Assembly (NCBI GenBank): GCA_910578035.1
Contig: CAJTOB010000007.1
Span: forward strand, 1 to 64,000
DNA: 64,000 bases
DNA from: an uncultured Muribaculaceae bacterium
Lineage (GTDB): Bacteria > Bacteroidota > Bacteroidia > Bacteroidales > Muribaculaceae
Direction of reading: 5' to 3'
A model generated the notes under the pieces. It was given only the letters and a program-made list of their open reading frames with translations. It was not told the DNA's origin and did no database searches. The stretch's first letter is position 1, and the number at the start of each line of letters is the position of its first letter. Of this stretch, positions 18,146-28,193 are shown piece after piece. Position numbers and translations under genes: made by a program.

Positions 18146-18254
18146 TTTTAGTTTATAAAGTGTAAAAAGCGAAAACAGTTGAAAAGAAACCATTATCTCG
18201 ACTTTTTAAACTTTTTCGACTTTTTCAACCATTAAAATACACCATACCATAATT
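18146..18254 (+). other. AT-rich spacer between sufB and sufC
   Basis: A 109-base gap interrupts the otherwise tight suf genes. It contains three near-repeats of ACTTTTT separated by 7-8 bases (about 18200-18230). There is no clear promoter box or hairpin. It may be a processing or attenuation site, but nothing specific is seen. Confidence 0.35.
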
Positions 18255-19025
18255 ATGGAAGATTTACTGAAAGTTGAGAATCTGCGTGCCGGCATCGACG
18301 GCAAGGAAATACTGCGCGGTATCAATCTCACCGTGCGCCCCGGTGAAGTCCATGCCATAATGGGCCCCAACGGCTCCGGCAAAAGCACACTCTCGGGTGT
18401 ACTCGCCGGCGATCCCCGCTTCACAGTTCTGGGGGGCTCGGCAACACTGGCAGGCGTCGATTTGCTTGGGCTCAGCCCCGAAGACCGCTCGCACGAAGGA
18501 CTCTTCCTGTCGTTTCAGTATCCTGTCGAGATTCCGGGCGTGACGATGGTAAACTTCATGCGCGCCGCCATCAACGCCAAGCGCAAATATCTCGGCCTCG
18601 AGCCCATGAGCGCCGCAGACTTCCTCAAAACCATGCGCCAGAAGCGCGCCGTTGTGGAGCTCGACAACAAACTCGCCTCGCGCTCGGTCAACGAAGGCTT
18701 TTCGGGCGGCGAAAAGAAGCGCAACGAAATCTTCCAGATGGCAATGCTTGAGCCTCGTGTAGCCATTCTCGACGAGACCGACAGCGGCCTCGACATCGAC
18801 GCTCTGCGCATCGTGGCCGGCGGCGTCAATAAACTCAAGACCGACCAGAACGCGACAATAGTAATCACCCACTACCAGCGTCTTCTCGACTATATAAAGC
18901 CCGATTTCGTACATATACTCTACAAAGGCCGCATAGTGCATACCGGAGGCCCCGAACTGGCACTCGAACTTGAGGAAAAGGGCTATGACTGGATTAAACA
19001 GGAGGTTGACAATGAGCAAATCTGA
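18255..19025 (+). CDS. sufC: Fe-S cluster assembly ATPase SufC
   Basis: A 256-residue ABC-type ATPase of the SufBC2D scaffold. Walker A GPNGSGKST is at residues 37-45, the Q-loop lies in LSFQYP, the signature is NEGFSGGEKKR, and Walker B is AILDETDSGLDID. These are hallmark SufC sequences rather than those of a transporter ATPase. ATP binding drives the SufB-SufD rearrangement that exposes the assembly site. Its 3' end overlaps the sufD start by 14 bases. Confidence 0.97.
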   Translation: MEDLLKVENLRAGIDGKEILRGINLTVRPGEVHAIMGPNGSGKSTLSGVLAGDPRFTVLGGSATLAGVDLLGLSPEDRSHEGLFLSFQYPVEIPGVTMVNFMRAAINAKRKYLGLEPMSAADFLKTMRQKRAVVELDNKLASRSVNEGFSGGEKKRNEIFQMAMLEPRVAILDETDSGLDIDALRIVAGGVNKLKTDQNATIVITHYQRLLDYIKPDFVHILYKGRIVHTGGPELALELEEKGYDWIKQEVDNEQI

Positions 19026-20391
19026 CAACGCATTCGCCCAATACCTCGACCTTGTGCGCGACAACGCCGCCGTGATGGCCAAAGGGCGCCCCGCCCTGCT
19101 CGAGGCTGTCAACAAGGCAGGCACAGCACGCCTGGCCGACGCCATCGAAGCATACAAACCGGCGGCGGGCGAGATTCCCGAGTGCCGCCTCGACCGTCTT
19201 TTCGCGCCCGACTATGGCGTGAACATCGCCCGGGTGCCGATGACAGCCGATGTGGCCGCCTCGTTCCGCTGCGGCGTTCCGCAGCTCAACAGCCTCCTCG
19301 CGGTGGTAGCCAACGACATCTTCCGCCCTACCGACGTGCTGATGCGCAACATGCCCGAGGGGCTAACCGTGTGCAGCCTCCGTCAGGTTCCGGCCGAATT
19401 CGAGGCTGATGCGGCTGCAATGCTCGCCGAGCACAAGGACTCCGACGACATCGCCGGCGCTATCGCTGACGCTATCGTACACGACGGCATCTATGTCCGA
19501 GTGGCACCACGCACCGAGATCGAGAAAGCCGTGCAGATTGTCAACATCTTCAACTCGCCGGTGCCTATGCTAACGCCGCGCCGGCTCCTGGTGCACGCAT
19601 GCGAAGGCTCGAAAGTGAAAATACTGCTCTGCGACCACACCCAGACGCCGGCAGTGCAGCACCTCAATCTGCAGGATGTGTATATACGGGTTGACGCAGG
19701 CGCCGAAGTAGAGTTCTACGACATCGAGGAATCCTCGGCAGCAACCCACCGCCTGTTCAGCTTCCGCGCCGTGCAGCACAACGACTCGCGTCTGACAGTA
19801 AATACCGACTTTCTCAGCGGAGGGGTCTCTCGCAACGAGTTCGACATTACCGTGCCCGGCGACGGCGCATACACCTCGCTCAGCGGCCTGGCTATCATAT
19901 CGGGCGAACAAGTGTGCTCGGACAGCGTAGTCCTGCGCCACCTCGGCTCGCACTGCACCAGCCGCCAGATATTCAAGAACGCACTGTTCGATAATGGCCG
20001 CGGCGCTTTCGGAGGCCGGATAGTGGTTGACGAAGCAGCCCGCTTCACCGACGCCGCACAGACCAACCGCAATATCCTCGAATCGCCCTCGGCCCGCATG
20101 GAAGCCTCGCCACAGCTCGAGATATACTGCGACGAAGTGAAGTGCAGCCACGGAGCCACAACCGGCCAGCTCGACGAGCGAGCCCTCTTCTACATGCAGG
20201 CGCGAGGCATTCCCCGCGACGAAGCCAAACGAATGCTCACACAGGCTTTCATGGTCGATGTGATAGATAATATATCGTTCGAGGTTCTGCGCCAGCGCCT
20301 CCACATACTGGTCGAAAAACGCCTCTCGGGCGCTTCGGCCGACTGCAGCACATGCGCCACCGCATGCCACTCTCAAGCAACCGAAGAATGA
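19012..20391 (+). CDS. sufD: Fe-S cluster assembly protein SufD
   Basis: A 459-residue paralogue of SufB that pairs with it in SufBC2D. The beta-helix core ends in EIYCDEVKCSHGATTGQLDERALFY, the SufD signature that includes the conserved His. The C-terminal tail has a Cys-rich CSTCATAC segment, which is unusual. The ATG at 19012 has a GGAGG about ten bases upstream and overlaps the end of sufC. The stop overlaps the sufS ATG by ATGA, so translation is likely coupled. Confidence 0.95.
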   Translation: MSKSDNAFAQYLDLVRDNAAVMAKGRPALLEAVNKAGTARLADAIEAYKPAAGEIPECRLDRLFAPDYGVNIARVPMTADVAASFRCGVPQLNSLLAVVANDIFRPTDVLMRNMPEGLTVCSLRQVPAEFEADAAAMLAEHKDSDDIAGAIADAIVHDGIYVRVAPRTEIEKAVQIVNIFNSPVPMLTPRRLLVHACEGSKVKILLCDHTQTPAVQHLNLQDVYIRVDAGAEVEFYDIEESSAATHRLFSFRAVQHNDSRLTVNTDFLSGGVSRNEFDITVPGDGAYTSLSGLAIISGEQVCSDSVVLRHLGSHCTSRQIFKNALFDNGRGAFGGRIVVDEAARFTDAAQTNRNILESPSARMEASPQLEIYCDEVKCSHGATTGQLDERALFYMQARGIPRDEAKRMLTQAFMVDVIDNISFEVLRQRLHILVEKRLSGASADCSTCATACHSQATEE

Positions 20392-21611
20392 AAGAAATCT
20401 ACGACGTAGAAGCACTGCGCAGTGACTTCCCGATACTCTCCGAGACTGTCTACAGCAAACCGCTCGTATATCTCGACAACACCGCCACCTCGCAGACGCC
20501 TATGCAGGTTGTCGACGAGATAAGCCGCCTGTACACGCACACCAAAGCCAACGTGCACAGGGGTGTGCACTGCCTGTCGCAGAAAGCGACCGCAGCGATG
20601 GAGGCCTCGCGCGAGCGTGTACGCGCTTTTATCGGCGCAGACTCGACTGAAGAGATAATCTTCACCCGTGGCACCACCGAGAGTCTCAACCTGGTAGCTG
20701 CGTCCTACGGCTCGCTCCTTGACGAAGGCGACGAAATAATCCTCACCGTCATGGAGCACCATTCCAACATCGTGCCCTGGCAGCTTCTTGCCGACCGCAA
20801 GGGTGTAGTGATTAAAGTAGTGCCTTGCGACGAGCGCGGAGTGCTCGATATCGACGCTTACCGCTCTCTCTTCACCGAACGCACCCGCGTCGTATCGTTC
20901 TGCCACGTATCGAACGTGCTCGGCACCGTCAATCCGGTAGTCGAAATGGCCGCTTACGCCCACGAGCACGGCGCAATAGTGTGCATAGACGGCGCTCAGG
21001 CGGTGGCTCACGAAAAAGTCGACGTCAAAGCCCTCGGGGCCGACTTCTACGCCTTCTCATCGCACAAGATGTATGGCCCCACCGGTGTCGGCATACTCTA
21101 CGGACGCCGCGAGCTCCTCGAAGCCATGCCTCCTTATCAGGGTGGCGGCGAAATGATCGGGCATGTCAGCTTCTCCGGCACGACATGGGCCGACCTTCCA
21201 TATAAATTCGAGGCCGGCACACCAGATTTCATCGGTGCTGCAGCCCTGGCCAAGGCTATAGACTATATGGAGAATGTCGGCTTAGAACGCATAGCCGCCC
21301 ACGAGGCCATGCTTCTCGAGCGGGCTACGGCTGCAATTTCCGACATTCCCGGCTTGCGCATATTCGGAACGGCTCCCGGCAAAGCCGCCGTCCTGTCGTT
21401 CCTTGTTGGCGACGCCCACCACTATGACACCGGCGTGCTCCTCGACCAGATGGGTATCGAAGTACGCACCGGCCACCACTGCGCCCAGCCTCTTATGGAG
21501 CGCTTCGGCATCGAAGGCACCGTCCGCGCATCGTTCGCCCTCTACAACACCGAGGCCGAAGTCGATGCATTTGCGGCAGCCCTGCGCAGAGCCGCCGCCA
21601 TGCTCTGCTAA
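20388..21611 (+). CDS. sufS: Cysteine desulfurase SufS
   Basis: A 407-residue PLP-dependent group II cysteine desulfurase that takes sulfur from cysteine for the Suf scaffold. The PLP lysine sits in FSSHKMYGPTG. The persulfide-bearing cysteine is in RTGHHCAQP near the C-terminus, typical of SufS and not IscS. HGAIVCIDGAQA carries the PLP-pyridine-binding Asp. The start at 20388 is chosen for the ATGA overlap with sufD and because homology begins there. No SufE or SufU partner is encoded in the window. The 3' end overlaps a convergent gene by four bases. Confidence 0.97.
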   Translation: MKEIYDVEALRSDFPILSETVYSKPLVYLDNTATSQTPMQVVDEISRLYTHTKANVHRGVHCLSQKATAAMEASRERVRAFIGADSTEEIIFTRGTTESLNLVAASYGSLLDEGDEIILTVMEHHSNIVPWQLLADRKGVVIKVVPCDERGVLDIDAYRSLFTERTRVVSFCHVSNVLGTVNPVVEMAAYAHEHGAIVCIDGAQAVAHEKVDVKALGADFYAFSSHKMYGPTGVGILYGRRELLEAMPPYQGGGEMIGHVSFSGTTWADLPYKFEAGTPDFIGAAALAKAIDYMENVGLERIAAHEAMLLERATAAISDIPGLRIFGTAPGKAAVLSFLVGDAHHYDTGVLLDQMGIEVRTGHHCAQPLMERFGIEGTVRASFALYNTEAEVDAFAAALRRAAAMLC

Positions 21612-23617
21612 CGGGCTATAAGACGGTCGATAGCCTCTATTTTCTCATTAAGATTGAACAGACGGTCGGTGTCGTACCACGTGTCGAAAACACCGTGCTG
21701 TGAGCTGAGCAACGCGCTGCGGGCGTCTTTGAGACTGCGGCGGGCTGCAACAAGATGCTCAGCCGGTGCGTCGTCGCCTCTGTAAGCCTTCAGGAAGTGT
21801 CCGACACCGTCGGACAACGAGGCCATATAGTGGGCGTAGCACGACAGATTGTCGTAGAAGAAGCGCTGTCTGGAAGCCGGCAGACAACGGTTCATTTCAT
21901 CACAGCGCTCAGCAACAGCTCTGAAGCGGGGAGAACTTTGCTCCATGCCGGATATGATTTCATCGACCTGATTGTCGGTAGTGAGGCGGAAAGAGCGGCC
22001 TTTGACACGTTCGAAACCGATATCCACCAAAGGATTAGAACTGAAATCATCGAATCGGCGAAGCACCTGATTCAGAACCTGGGCATGCCTGAGGTCCTGG
22101 AATATGAACTGACGGTCCATGCCCGGAAATTCCGACGGACGCTGCAACCAGTAAGCATTATAATAATCGCGGTATAAACCGGCTATATCGTCGGCAAATT
22201 CATCGCCGTAGTATTGGGCGCAGAAAGATTTAAGGAACGAATCAGTATCGTATGCCTCCATATTCCACATCATGGCGGCATTTGCCGACATTTCCATGAC
22301 AAACTCGCGTATATTGCCGGCATTTACCACACTGAAGCGCAGCGGACCGCGCGAGGCCACATAGCGATAATTCTGCTCCATCTTCCACGGGCTTTCCGCG
22401 GGAGCCAGATGTGCCCCGGTGGAGGTGAACTGAAGATTCATATAGTAGCCAAGCTGCATCGGCTTGGAGAAATCGTAGTTCACGAGGTCGTCGTAGGGGT
22501 AGTGGTCGCGTCTGCCGGCCACAAAAGTCCACAGCATATTGCTTGCGGCCGGAGGCTCGAGATAGCCCTTTGCGAGAAGGTCGGACAGTTCATCGTAGAA
22601 AGTCATTCTCACAAAGGGGTCGTCCTCGCCGGTGGCCTCGCGTATCATATCGTATTGGATACGCACCATTCTGTTGATAACAGCAGCGCGCTCTTTCTCA
22701 TCTTTGGGCGAATCGGGGAAAATATTCCAGAAAGGCTCATCGGTACGCCCGCGGAACGCTATCTGCCAAAGGTTTTCCTGATCGTTGCGCATGATGGTCT
22801 CTATGTTATAAGCCCAGAATTCCTTCATGGCGTCGAGATTTGCAAGTTTAAGCTCCGGCGCTTTGATACCACGCACCTGCTCCCAGTACTTCTCCCAGTT
22901 GGCGAAGCTGTTGTTGAGGCCCACCATATGATGCGAGGTAAGCACAAGTCCGTATTTGCGCAGCAAGTCGGCGTTATGGCTCATCTTATAATCGGGATAA
23001 GTAACCGTCGGACCGAATTCGACGGTATTCAGTTTAAGTCTCAGCATAGCCTCGAGCCACATTTCATCGTTCTGAGGGCTTTTTTCGCGCCAGGGGTTGA
23101 GAAGGTCTTCATCGTTGGGGAACCAGGCGCGGAATCTCACTTCAGGCGATTTTGCGAGGCAGTCGTAGGCGTCGGGAATTTCTATCGTGCTCCTGTATTC
23201 GGGCACCCAGCTGCTGAAATACCATAGCGGAGGAACATCGAGAACTTTCTCCGAAAATGTATAGAGCGCATATATGGCGCCGCGCATATCCTTACCGGCG
23301 AGCACAATATCATTTCCGTCGACATACACACGATGGCTTTCGAAGCCGTCGAGCCGACGTACAGGCGAGCCATCGGTCGGAATCGCAACCCTTATATTCA
23401 CCATATCGGCCGACGGTGCACTATCAACATCGGGAATCCAGTGCATCACCTTTCCGAAATCGCGTGCCACACTTTTTGCGGCAAGTTTTACGGGCGAAGG
23501 AGCCTCAGCGGGCACTACAATCCGGAACTTTCCGGGTTCAAGAGTAATAGCCCACATCGCGGAGGCACTAATCAAAGCAGTGGCAACAGCCAGATATCTT
23601 TTTAGAGGGTGTTTCAT
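21608..23617 (-). CDS. GH115-like glycoside hydrolase (alpha-glucuronidase family), short form
   Basis: A 669-residue exported protein with a signal peptide (about residues 1-22). The N-terminal segment has an alpha/beta fold seen in GH115 (GAIYALYTFSEKVLDVPPLWYF). The TIM-barrel region contains FRAWFPNDEDLLNPW, LKLNTVEFGPT and LTSHHMVGLNN, the last resembling the GTSHHEPM element of GH115. Later segments include MTFYDELSDLL and VVNAGNIREFVMEM. GH115 enzymes remove glucuronic acid from plant polysaccharides such as xylan. At 669 residues it lacks the C-terminal accessory domains of typical 800-1000-residue members. Assignment to the family is fairly sure, substrate is not. Confidence 0.72.
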   Translation of the reverse strand: MKHPLKRYLAVATALISASAMWAITLEPGKFRIVVPAEAPSPVKLAAKSVARDFGKVMHWIPDVDSAPSADMVNIRVAIPTDGSPVRRLDGFESHRVYVDGNDIVLAGKDMRGAIYALYTFSEKVLDVPPLWYFSSWVPEYRSTIEIPDAYDCLAKSPEVRFRAWFPNDEDLLNPWREKSPQNDEMWLEAMLRLKLNTVEFGPTVTYPDYKMSHNADLLRKYGLVLTSHHMVGLNNSFANWEKYWEQVRGIKAPELKLANLDAMKEFWAYNIETIMRNDQENLWQIAFRGRTDEPFWNIFPDSPKDEKERAAVINRMVRIQYDMIREATGEDDPFVRMTFYDELSDLLAKGYLEPPAASNMLWTFVAGRRDHYPYDDLVNYDFSKPMQLGYYMNLQFTSTGAHLAPAESPWKMEQNYRYVASRGPLRFSVVNAGNIREFVMEMSANAAMMWNMEAYDTDSFLKSFCAQYYGDEFADDIAGLYRDYYNAYWLQRPSEFPGMDRQFIFQDLRHAQVLNQVLRRFDDFSSNPLVDIGFERVKGRSFRLTTDNQVDEIISGMEQSSPRFRAVAERCDEMNRCLPASRQRFFYDNLSCYAHYMASLSDGVGHFLKAYRGDDAPAEHLVAARRSLKDARSALLSSQHGVFDTWYDTDRLFNLNEKIEAIDRLIAR

Positions 23618-23649
23618 ATATTCAACGAGTGTTTCGGCACAATGAGAGA

Positions 23650-23657
23650 CAAAGATA
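23650..23657 (-). promoter_or_regulatory. -7 promoter box for the GH115-like gene
   Basis: Minus-strand TATCTTTG, about 33 bases before the ATG at 23617, in the divergent region shared with nadA. Confidence 0.5.
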
Positions 23658-23763
23658 CGCAAATAATCACAATTGCGCCATGGTGCAAACTCCGAGGAGG
23701 TCTATTTCCACGCATAAATCGGAATAAGAAACCGTATATTTCGGTTAAGTCGGGGATTTTCAT

Positions 23764-23771
23764 TAATTTTG
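23764..23771 (+). promoter_or_regulatory. -7 promoter box for nadA
   Basis: TAATTTTG, 20 bases before the nadA ATG at 23792. Confidence 0.5.
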
Positions 23772-23791
23772 CGGCTGATAAACCATTTGCT

Positions 23792-24754
23792 ATGAATCAA
23801 TGTGTTTTAGGAGCGGGTGCCGACGAAGCACTCCGCCAGGAAATATTGCAGCTCAAGAAGGATAAGAATGCCGTTATCCTTGCGCATTATTATGTAGACG
23901 GCGCTCTTCAGGATTTGGCGGATTATGTAGGCGATTCGCTTGCTCTGGCTCAGAAAGCGGCCGAATGCTGCGCCGATGCCGATATCGTGGTGATGTGCGG
24001 TGTCCACTTCATGGGCGAGACCGTCAAAGTGCTGTGCCCCGACAAGAAAGTGCTCGTGCCCGACGCCGAGGCCGGCTGCTCCCTGGCCGACAGTTGTCCG
24101 GCTGCAGAATTCGAAGAGTTCATAAAGGCACACCCCGGCCATACCGTTGTGTCCTATGTCAACACCTCGATTGGCGTCAAGGCTCTTACCGACATACTCG
24201 TCACCAGCGGCAACGCCCGCAAAATCATAGATTCGCTTCCGGCCGATGAAAAAATCATTTTCGGCCCCGACCGCAACCTCGGCGGCTATATCAACTCCGA
24301 GACCGGACGCCAGATGGTTCTCTGGGATGGAGCCTGCCATGTACACGAGCGCTTCTCGGCCGAGGCCATAGCCGAGTTGAAAAAGGCACACCCCGACGCC
24401 CCTGTGCTTGTGCACCCCGAATGCTCGCGCCCGGTGCGCCTTATGGCCGACAAGCTCGGCTCTACTGCCGCCTTGCTCGCCTATGCCCTGGCAAGCGACG
24501 CCCGCGAGTTTATCGTGGCGACCGAAAGCGGAATCCTCCACCAGATGCGCAAAAGCGCTCCCGAAAAGACATTCATAGCCGTTCCGCCATCAGACAGCAC
24601 ATGCGGCTGTAACGAATGCGCATATATGAAACTCAACACACTCTCGAAACTCCGCGACTGCCTGCGCGCCGAGAGCCCCGAAATAACTATTGACGAAGAC
24701 CTGCGGCTAAAGGCCCTGCGCCCGATAGACCGCATGCTCGAACTTTCGAAATAA
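23792..24754 (+). CDS. nadA: Quinolinate synthase A
   Basis: A 320-residue 4Fe-4S enzyme that condenses iminoaspartate with dihydroxyacetone phosphate to quinolinate in de novo NAD synthesis. It has the family's AHYYVDGALQDLADYVGDSL, the first cluster Cys in VMCGVHFM, the second in ADSCPAAEF or HPECSR, and the terminal CGCNEC segment. The ATG at 23792 follows a promoter box and begins family homology; the longer frame upstream covers the promoter. No nadB or nadC is in the window. It is followed after 33 bases by leuS. Confidence 0.96.
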   Translation: MNQCVLGAGADEALRQEILQLKKDKNAVILAHYYVDGALQDLADYVGDSLALAQKAAECCADADIVVMCGVHFMGETVKVLCPDKKVLVPDAEAGCSLADSCPAAEFEEFIKAHPGHTVVSYVNTSIGVKALTDILVTSGNARKIIDSLPADEKIIFGPDRNLGGYINSETGRQMVLWDGACHVHERFSAEAIAELKKAHPDAPVLVHPECSRPVRLMADKLGSTAALLAYALASDAREFIVATESGILHQMRKSAPEKTFIAVPPSDSTCGCNECAYMKLNTLSKLRDCLRAESPEITIDEDLRLKALRPIDRMLELSK

Positions 24755-24787
24755 TAAAACTGCTGTTACGGCCATTACCGCCATATT

Positions 24788-27559
24788 ATGGAATACAATC
24801 ACAAAGAAATAGAGAGCCGCGTGGCTCAGTACTGGAAAGACCGCAATATCTATCATGTAGAGATAGACCGTTCAAAGCCCAAATACTATGTGCTCGACAT
24901 GTTCCCTTATCCATCGGGAGCCGGCCTGCACGTAGGACACCCGCTGGGATATATCGCCAGCGATATCGTAGCACGCCACAAGCGTCTGCAGGGCTTTAAC
25001 GTGCTCCACCCTATGGGCTACGACGCATATGGCCTGCCTGCCGAGCAATATGCTATCCAGACCGGACAGCACCCCGAGGTGACAACCCGCATCAACACCG
25101 CACGCTACCGCAGCCAGCTCGACAAAATCGGATTCAGCTTCGACTGGGACCGCGAAATCCGCACTTGCGACCCCGAATTCTACCGCTGGACGCAGTGGGC
25201 GTTCCTCAAAATGTTTGCCTCATACTACGACAAGACCGCCGACCGCGCAATGCCGATTGAAAAGCTCATCGAAAAATTCGAGAGCGAAGGCGCAGACAGC
25301 GTTAACGCCGCTTGCAACAAGGAGCTGCATTTCACAGCCGACGAATGGAAAGCGATGTCTGATAAAGAAAAGAGCGATACTCTGATGAACTATCGCCTCG
25401 CTTATCAGGCCAATACCATGGTGAACTGGTGCCCCAAACTCGGCACCGTGCTCGCCAACGACGAAGTGAGCGAAGGTGTATCAGTCCGTGGAGGCTATCC
25501 TGTGGAACAGAAGGAAATGTGGCAGTGGTGCCTGCGAGTGTCGGCGTACGCCGAACGCCTCCTTCAGGGCCTCGACCGCATCGACTGGTCTGAATCTATC
25601 AAAGAGACACAGCGCAACTGGATCGGTCGCTCTGAAGGTGCTGAAATGCACTTCAGAATCGACGGTCGCGACGACATAGACCTCGAAATCTTCACCACCC
25701 GCGCCGATACCGTCTTCGGCGTGACTTTCATGGTACTCGCCCCCGAAAGCAAGTATGTGAAAGAACTTACCACCACCGAACAGAAAGCGGCCGTAGACGC
25801 ATACCTCGAAACCATCAAGCACCGCACCGAACGCGAGCGCATGATAGACAAGAAAGTGACCGGCGTCTTCAGCGGCAGCTACGCCATCAATCCGCTGTCG
25901 GGCAAAAAAATACCCGTTTACATCAGCGACTATGTGCTCGCCGGCTACGGCACAGGCGCCATCATGGCCGTGGCCGCCCACGACAGCCGCGACTATGCCT
26001 TTGCCCGGCATTTCGACCTCCCCATCATTCCTCTTATCGAGGGCGCCGACGTGAGCGAAGAGAGCTTTGATGCCAAAGAAGGCACTATGATAAACAGCGA
26101 TGGCCCCGAGCTCAAACTGAACGGTCTCAGCGTGAAAGAGGCTATTGCAGCCACCAAACGCTTCATTGAGGAAAAGGGAATCGGACGTGTCAAGACAAAC
26201 TACCGCCTGCGCGACGCCATCTTCAGCCGCCAGCGCTATTGGGGCGAACCTATTCCTATCTGCTATGTCGACGGCATTCCCACCGCATTCGACCAGCTTC
26301 CCCTCGAGCTTCCCGAAGTAGACAAATATCTGCCGACAGAGACAGGCGAGCCGCCTCTGGGCCGCGCCAAGGGCTGGCACACCCCCGAGGGCTATCCGCT
26401 TGAGCTCAACACAATGCCCGGTTTTGCAGGCTCTTCGGCATACTATCTACGCTACATGGACCCGCACAACGACAAGGCCCTCGTAAGCCGCGAAGCCGAC
26501 GAATACTGGCGCTCTGTAGACCTCTATATCGGAGGTAGCGAGCATGCCACCGGCCACCTCATCTACAGCCGTTTCTGGAATAAATTCCTCTTCGACTACG
26601 GCGAAGTGGTAGACGACGAACCCTTCCACAAACTCATCAACCAGGGTATGATACAGGGCCGCACAAGCTTCGTTTACCGCATCAAGGACACCAATACCTT
26701 CGTCAGCGCCGGCCTCAAAGACCAGTATGACACCACACCTATCCGCGTAGACATCAACATGGTAAGCAACGACGTGCTTGACACAGAGGCTTTCCGCGCA
26801 TGGCGCCCCGAATTTGCCGACGCCGAATTCGTGCTCGAAGACGGACGCTACGTGTGCGGCCATGCCGTAGAGAAGATGTCGAAATCGATGCACAACGTTG
26901 TCAACCCCGATGATATGGTAGAGCGCTACGGCGCCGACACACTCCGCCTCTATGAAATGTTCCTCGGCCCGCTGGAAGCAAGCAAGCCCTGGGATACCAA
27001 CGGCATCGACGGTGTATTCCGCTTCATCAAGAAATTCTGGGGTCTTTACTGGAAAGGCGATGATTGCCTGGTGGATTCTTCAGTTCCCACACGCGAAAAC
27101 CTCAAGAGCCTCCACAAACTCATCAAGAAAGTAAGCTCCGACATCGAGGCCTTCTCTTTCAACACCTCGGTGGCCGCATTCATGATCTGTATCAACGAAC
27201 TTGCCCAGCAGAAATGCCGTTCGCGCGAGATACTCGAACCTCTCGCAATAGTCCTTGCGCCTTTTGCGCCCTTCACCGCCGAGGCCCTCTGGCAGGGAGC
27301 GCTCGGACACGACAGCAGCATCTGCGATGCAAACTGGCCTGCATACGATGAGGCACACCTCAAGGAAGACTCTGTGACAATGGCCGTGTCTTTCAACGGC
27401 AAGGCACGCTTCAACATCACCGTGCCTGTAGACATGGCACGCGAAGAAATCGAAAAAACCGCGCTCGAGGCCGAAGGCGCCGCAAAATGGCTCGAAGGCA
27501 AGACCGTGCGGAAAATTATTGTAGTGCCCGGAAAGATTGTGAACATCGTTGTATCGTAG
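24788..27559 (+). CDS. leuS: Leucyl-tRNA synthetase
   Basis: A 923-residue class I aminoacyl-tRNA synthetase charging tRNA-Leu. The HIGH-type motif is HVGHPLGY in YPSGAGLHVGHP near residues 40-50. An inserted CP1 editing domain follows, with TTRADTVFGVTFMVLAPE and the editing-site GYGTGAIMAVAAHD. The KMSKS motif is intact in VEKMSKSMHN. Full length, with the C-terminal anticodon and tail domains. It is followed by rdgB 34 bases later. Confidence 0.98.
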   Translation: MEYNHKEIESRVAQYWKDRNIYHVEIDRSKPKYYVLDMFPYPSGAGLHVGHPLGYIASDIVARHKRLQGFNVLHPMGYDAYGLPAEQYAIQTGQHPEVTTRINTARYRSQLDKIGFSFDWDREIRTCDPEFYRWTQWAFLKMFASYYDKTADRAMPIEKLIEKFESEGADSVNAACNKELHFTADEWKAMSDKEKSDTLMNYRLAYQANTMVNWCPKLGTVLANDEVSEGVSVRGGYPVEQKEMWQWCLRVSAYAERLLQGLDRIDWSESIKETQRNWIGRSEGAEMHFRIDGRDDIDLEIFTTRADTVFGVTFMVLAPESKYVKELTTTEQKAAVDAYLETIKHRTERERMIDKKVTGVFSGSYAINPLSGKKIPVYISDYVLAGYGTGAIMAVAAHDSRDYAFARHFDLPIIPLIEGADVSEESFDAKEGTMINSDGPELKLNGLSVKEAIAATKRFIEEKGIGRVKTNYRLRDAIFSRQRYWGEPIPICYVDGIPTAFDQLPLELPEVDKYLPTETGEPPLGRAKGWHTPEGYPLELNTMPGFAGSSAYYLRYMDPHNDKALVSREADEYWRSVDLYIGGSEHATGHLIYSRFWNKFLFDYGEVVDDEPFHKLINQGMIQGRTSFVYRIKDTNTFVSAGLKDQYDTTPIRVDINMVSNDVLDTEAFRAWRPEFADAEFVLEDGRYVCGHAVEKMSKSMHNVVNPDDMVERYGADTLRLYEMFLGPLEASKPWDTNGIDGVFRFIKKFWGLYWKGDDCLVDSSVPTRENLKSLHKLIKKVSSDIEAFSFNTSVAAFMICINELAQQKCRSREILEPLAIVLAPFAPFTAEALWQGALGHDSSICDANWPAYDEAHLKEDSVTMAVSFNGKARFNITVPVDMAREEIEKTALEAEGAAKWLEGKTVRKIIVVPGKIVNIVVS

Positions 27560-27593
27560 GCAATAAAGCGACGAAGCGATTCGTTATTCTACT

Positions 27594-28187
27594 ATGCGAC
27601 AAATAGTTTTTGCAAGCAACAATACCCATAAACTGCGCGAGCTCCGCGAAATCCTCGGCGAGGGTTTCGAGGTGCTCGGCCTTGCAGATATAGGCTGTCA
27701 CGACGACATTCCGGAAACAGCCGATTCTTTTGAAGGAAACGCTCTCCTGAAAGCATCTTTTGTAAAAGAACACTACGGCTACGACTGCATTGCCGACGAT
27801 TCGGGACTCGAAGTCGATGCTCTCGGCGGCGCTCCCGGAATCTACAGCGCACGCTATGCCGGTGAAGGCCACGACAGTGCCGCCAACAACGCGCGTCTGC
27901 TTCGCGAACTCGAGGGAAAATCCGACCGCCATGCCCGTTTCCGCACAGCAATCGCACTGCTCACAGACGGCTCCGAGCCTCGTTTCTTCAACGGAAGCGT
28001 CGAAGGCGAAATCACTACAGAGCCTTATGGAGAAGGCGGATTCGGATATGATCCCCTCTTCAGACCCGAAGGGTGGAGCAAAACATTCGCGCAGGCCACT
28101 CCCGAGGAGAAAAATGCTGTGAGCCACCGCGGACGCGCAGTCCGGCAACTCGTCGCATACCTCTCTACTCTCTCCCAACAGCTCTAA
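27594..28187 (+). CDS. rdgB: Non-canonical purine NTP pyrophosphatase (RdgB/HAM1)
   Basis: A 197-residue house-cleaning enzyme hydrolysing ITP, dITP and XTP to monophosphates. The substrate-binding start FASNNTHKLRE, the central DDSGLEVDALGGAPGIYSARYAG and FGYDPLF near the C-terminus are all present, as is SHRGRA. Length is normal for the family. Only six bases separate it from porZ, so the two are probably co-transcribed. Confidence 0.96.
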   Translation: MRQIVFASNNTHKLRELREILGEGFEVLGLADIGCHDDIPETADSFEGNALLKASFVKEHYGYDCIADDSGLEVDALGGAPGIYSARYAGEGHDSAANNARLLRELEGKSDRHARFRTAIALLTDGSEPRFFNGSVEGEITTEPYGEGGFGYDPLFRPEGWSKTFAQATPEEKNAVSHRGRAVRQLVAYLSTLSQQL

Positions 28188-28193
28188 CAGATT

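Noticed and set aside
18146..18254. A separate promoter for sufC
   Set aside because: No TAnnTTTG box is present; the T-rich repeats do not fit a promoter or a terminator stem.
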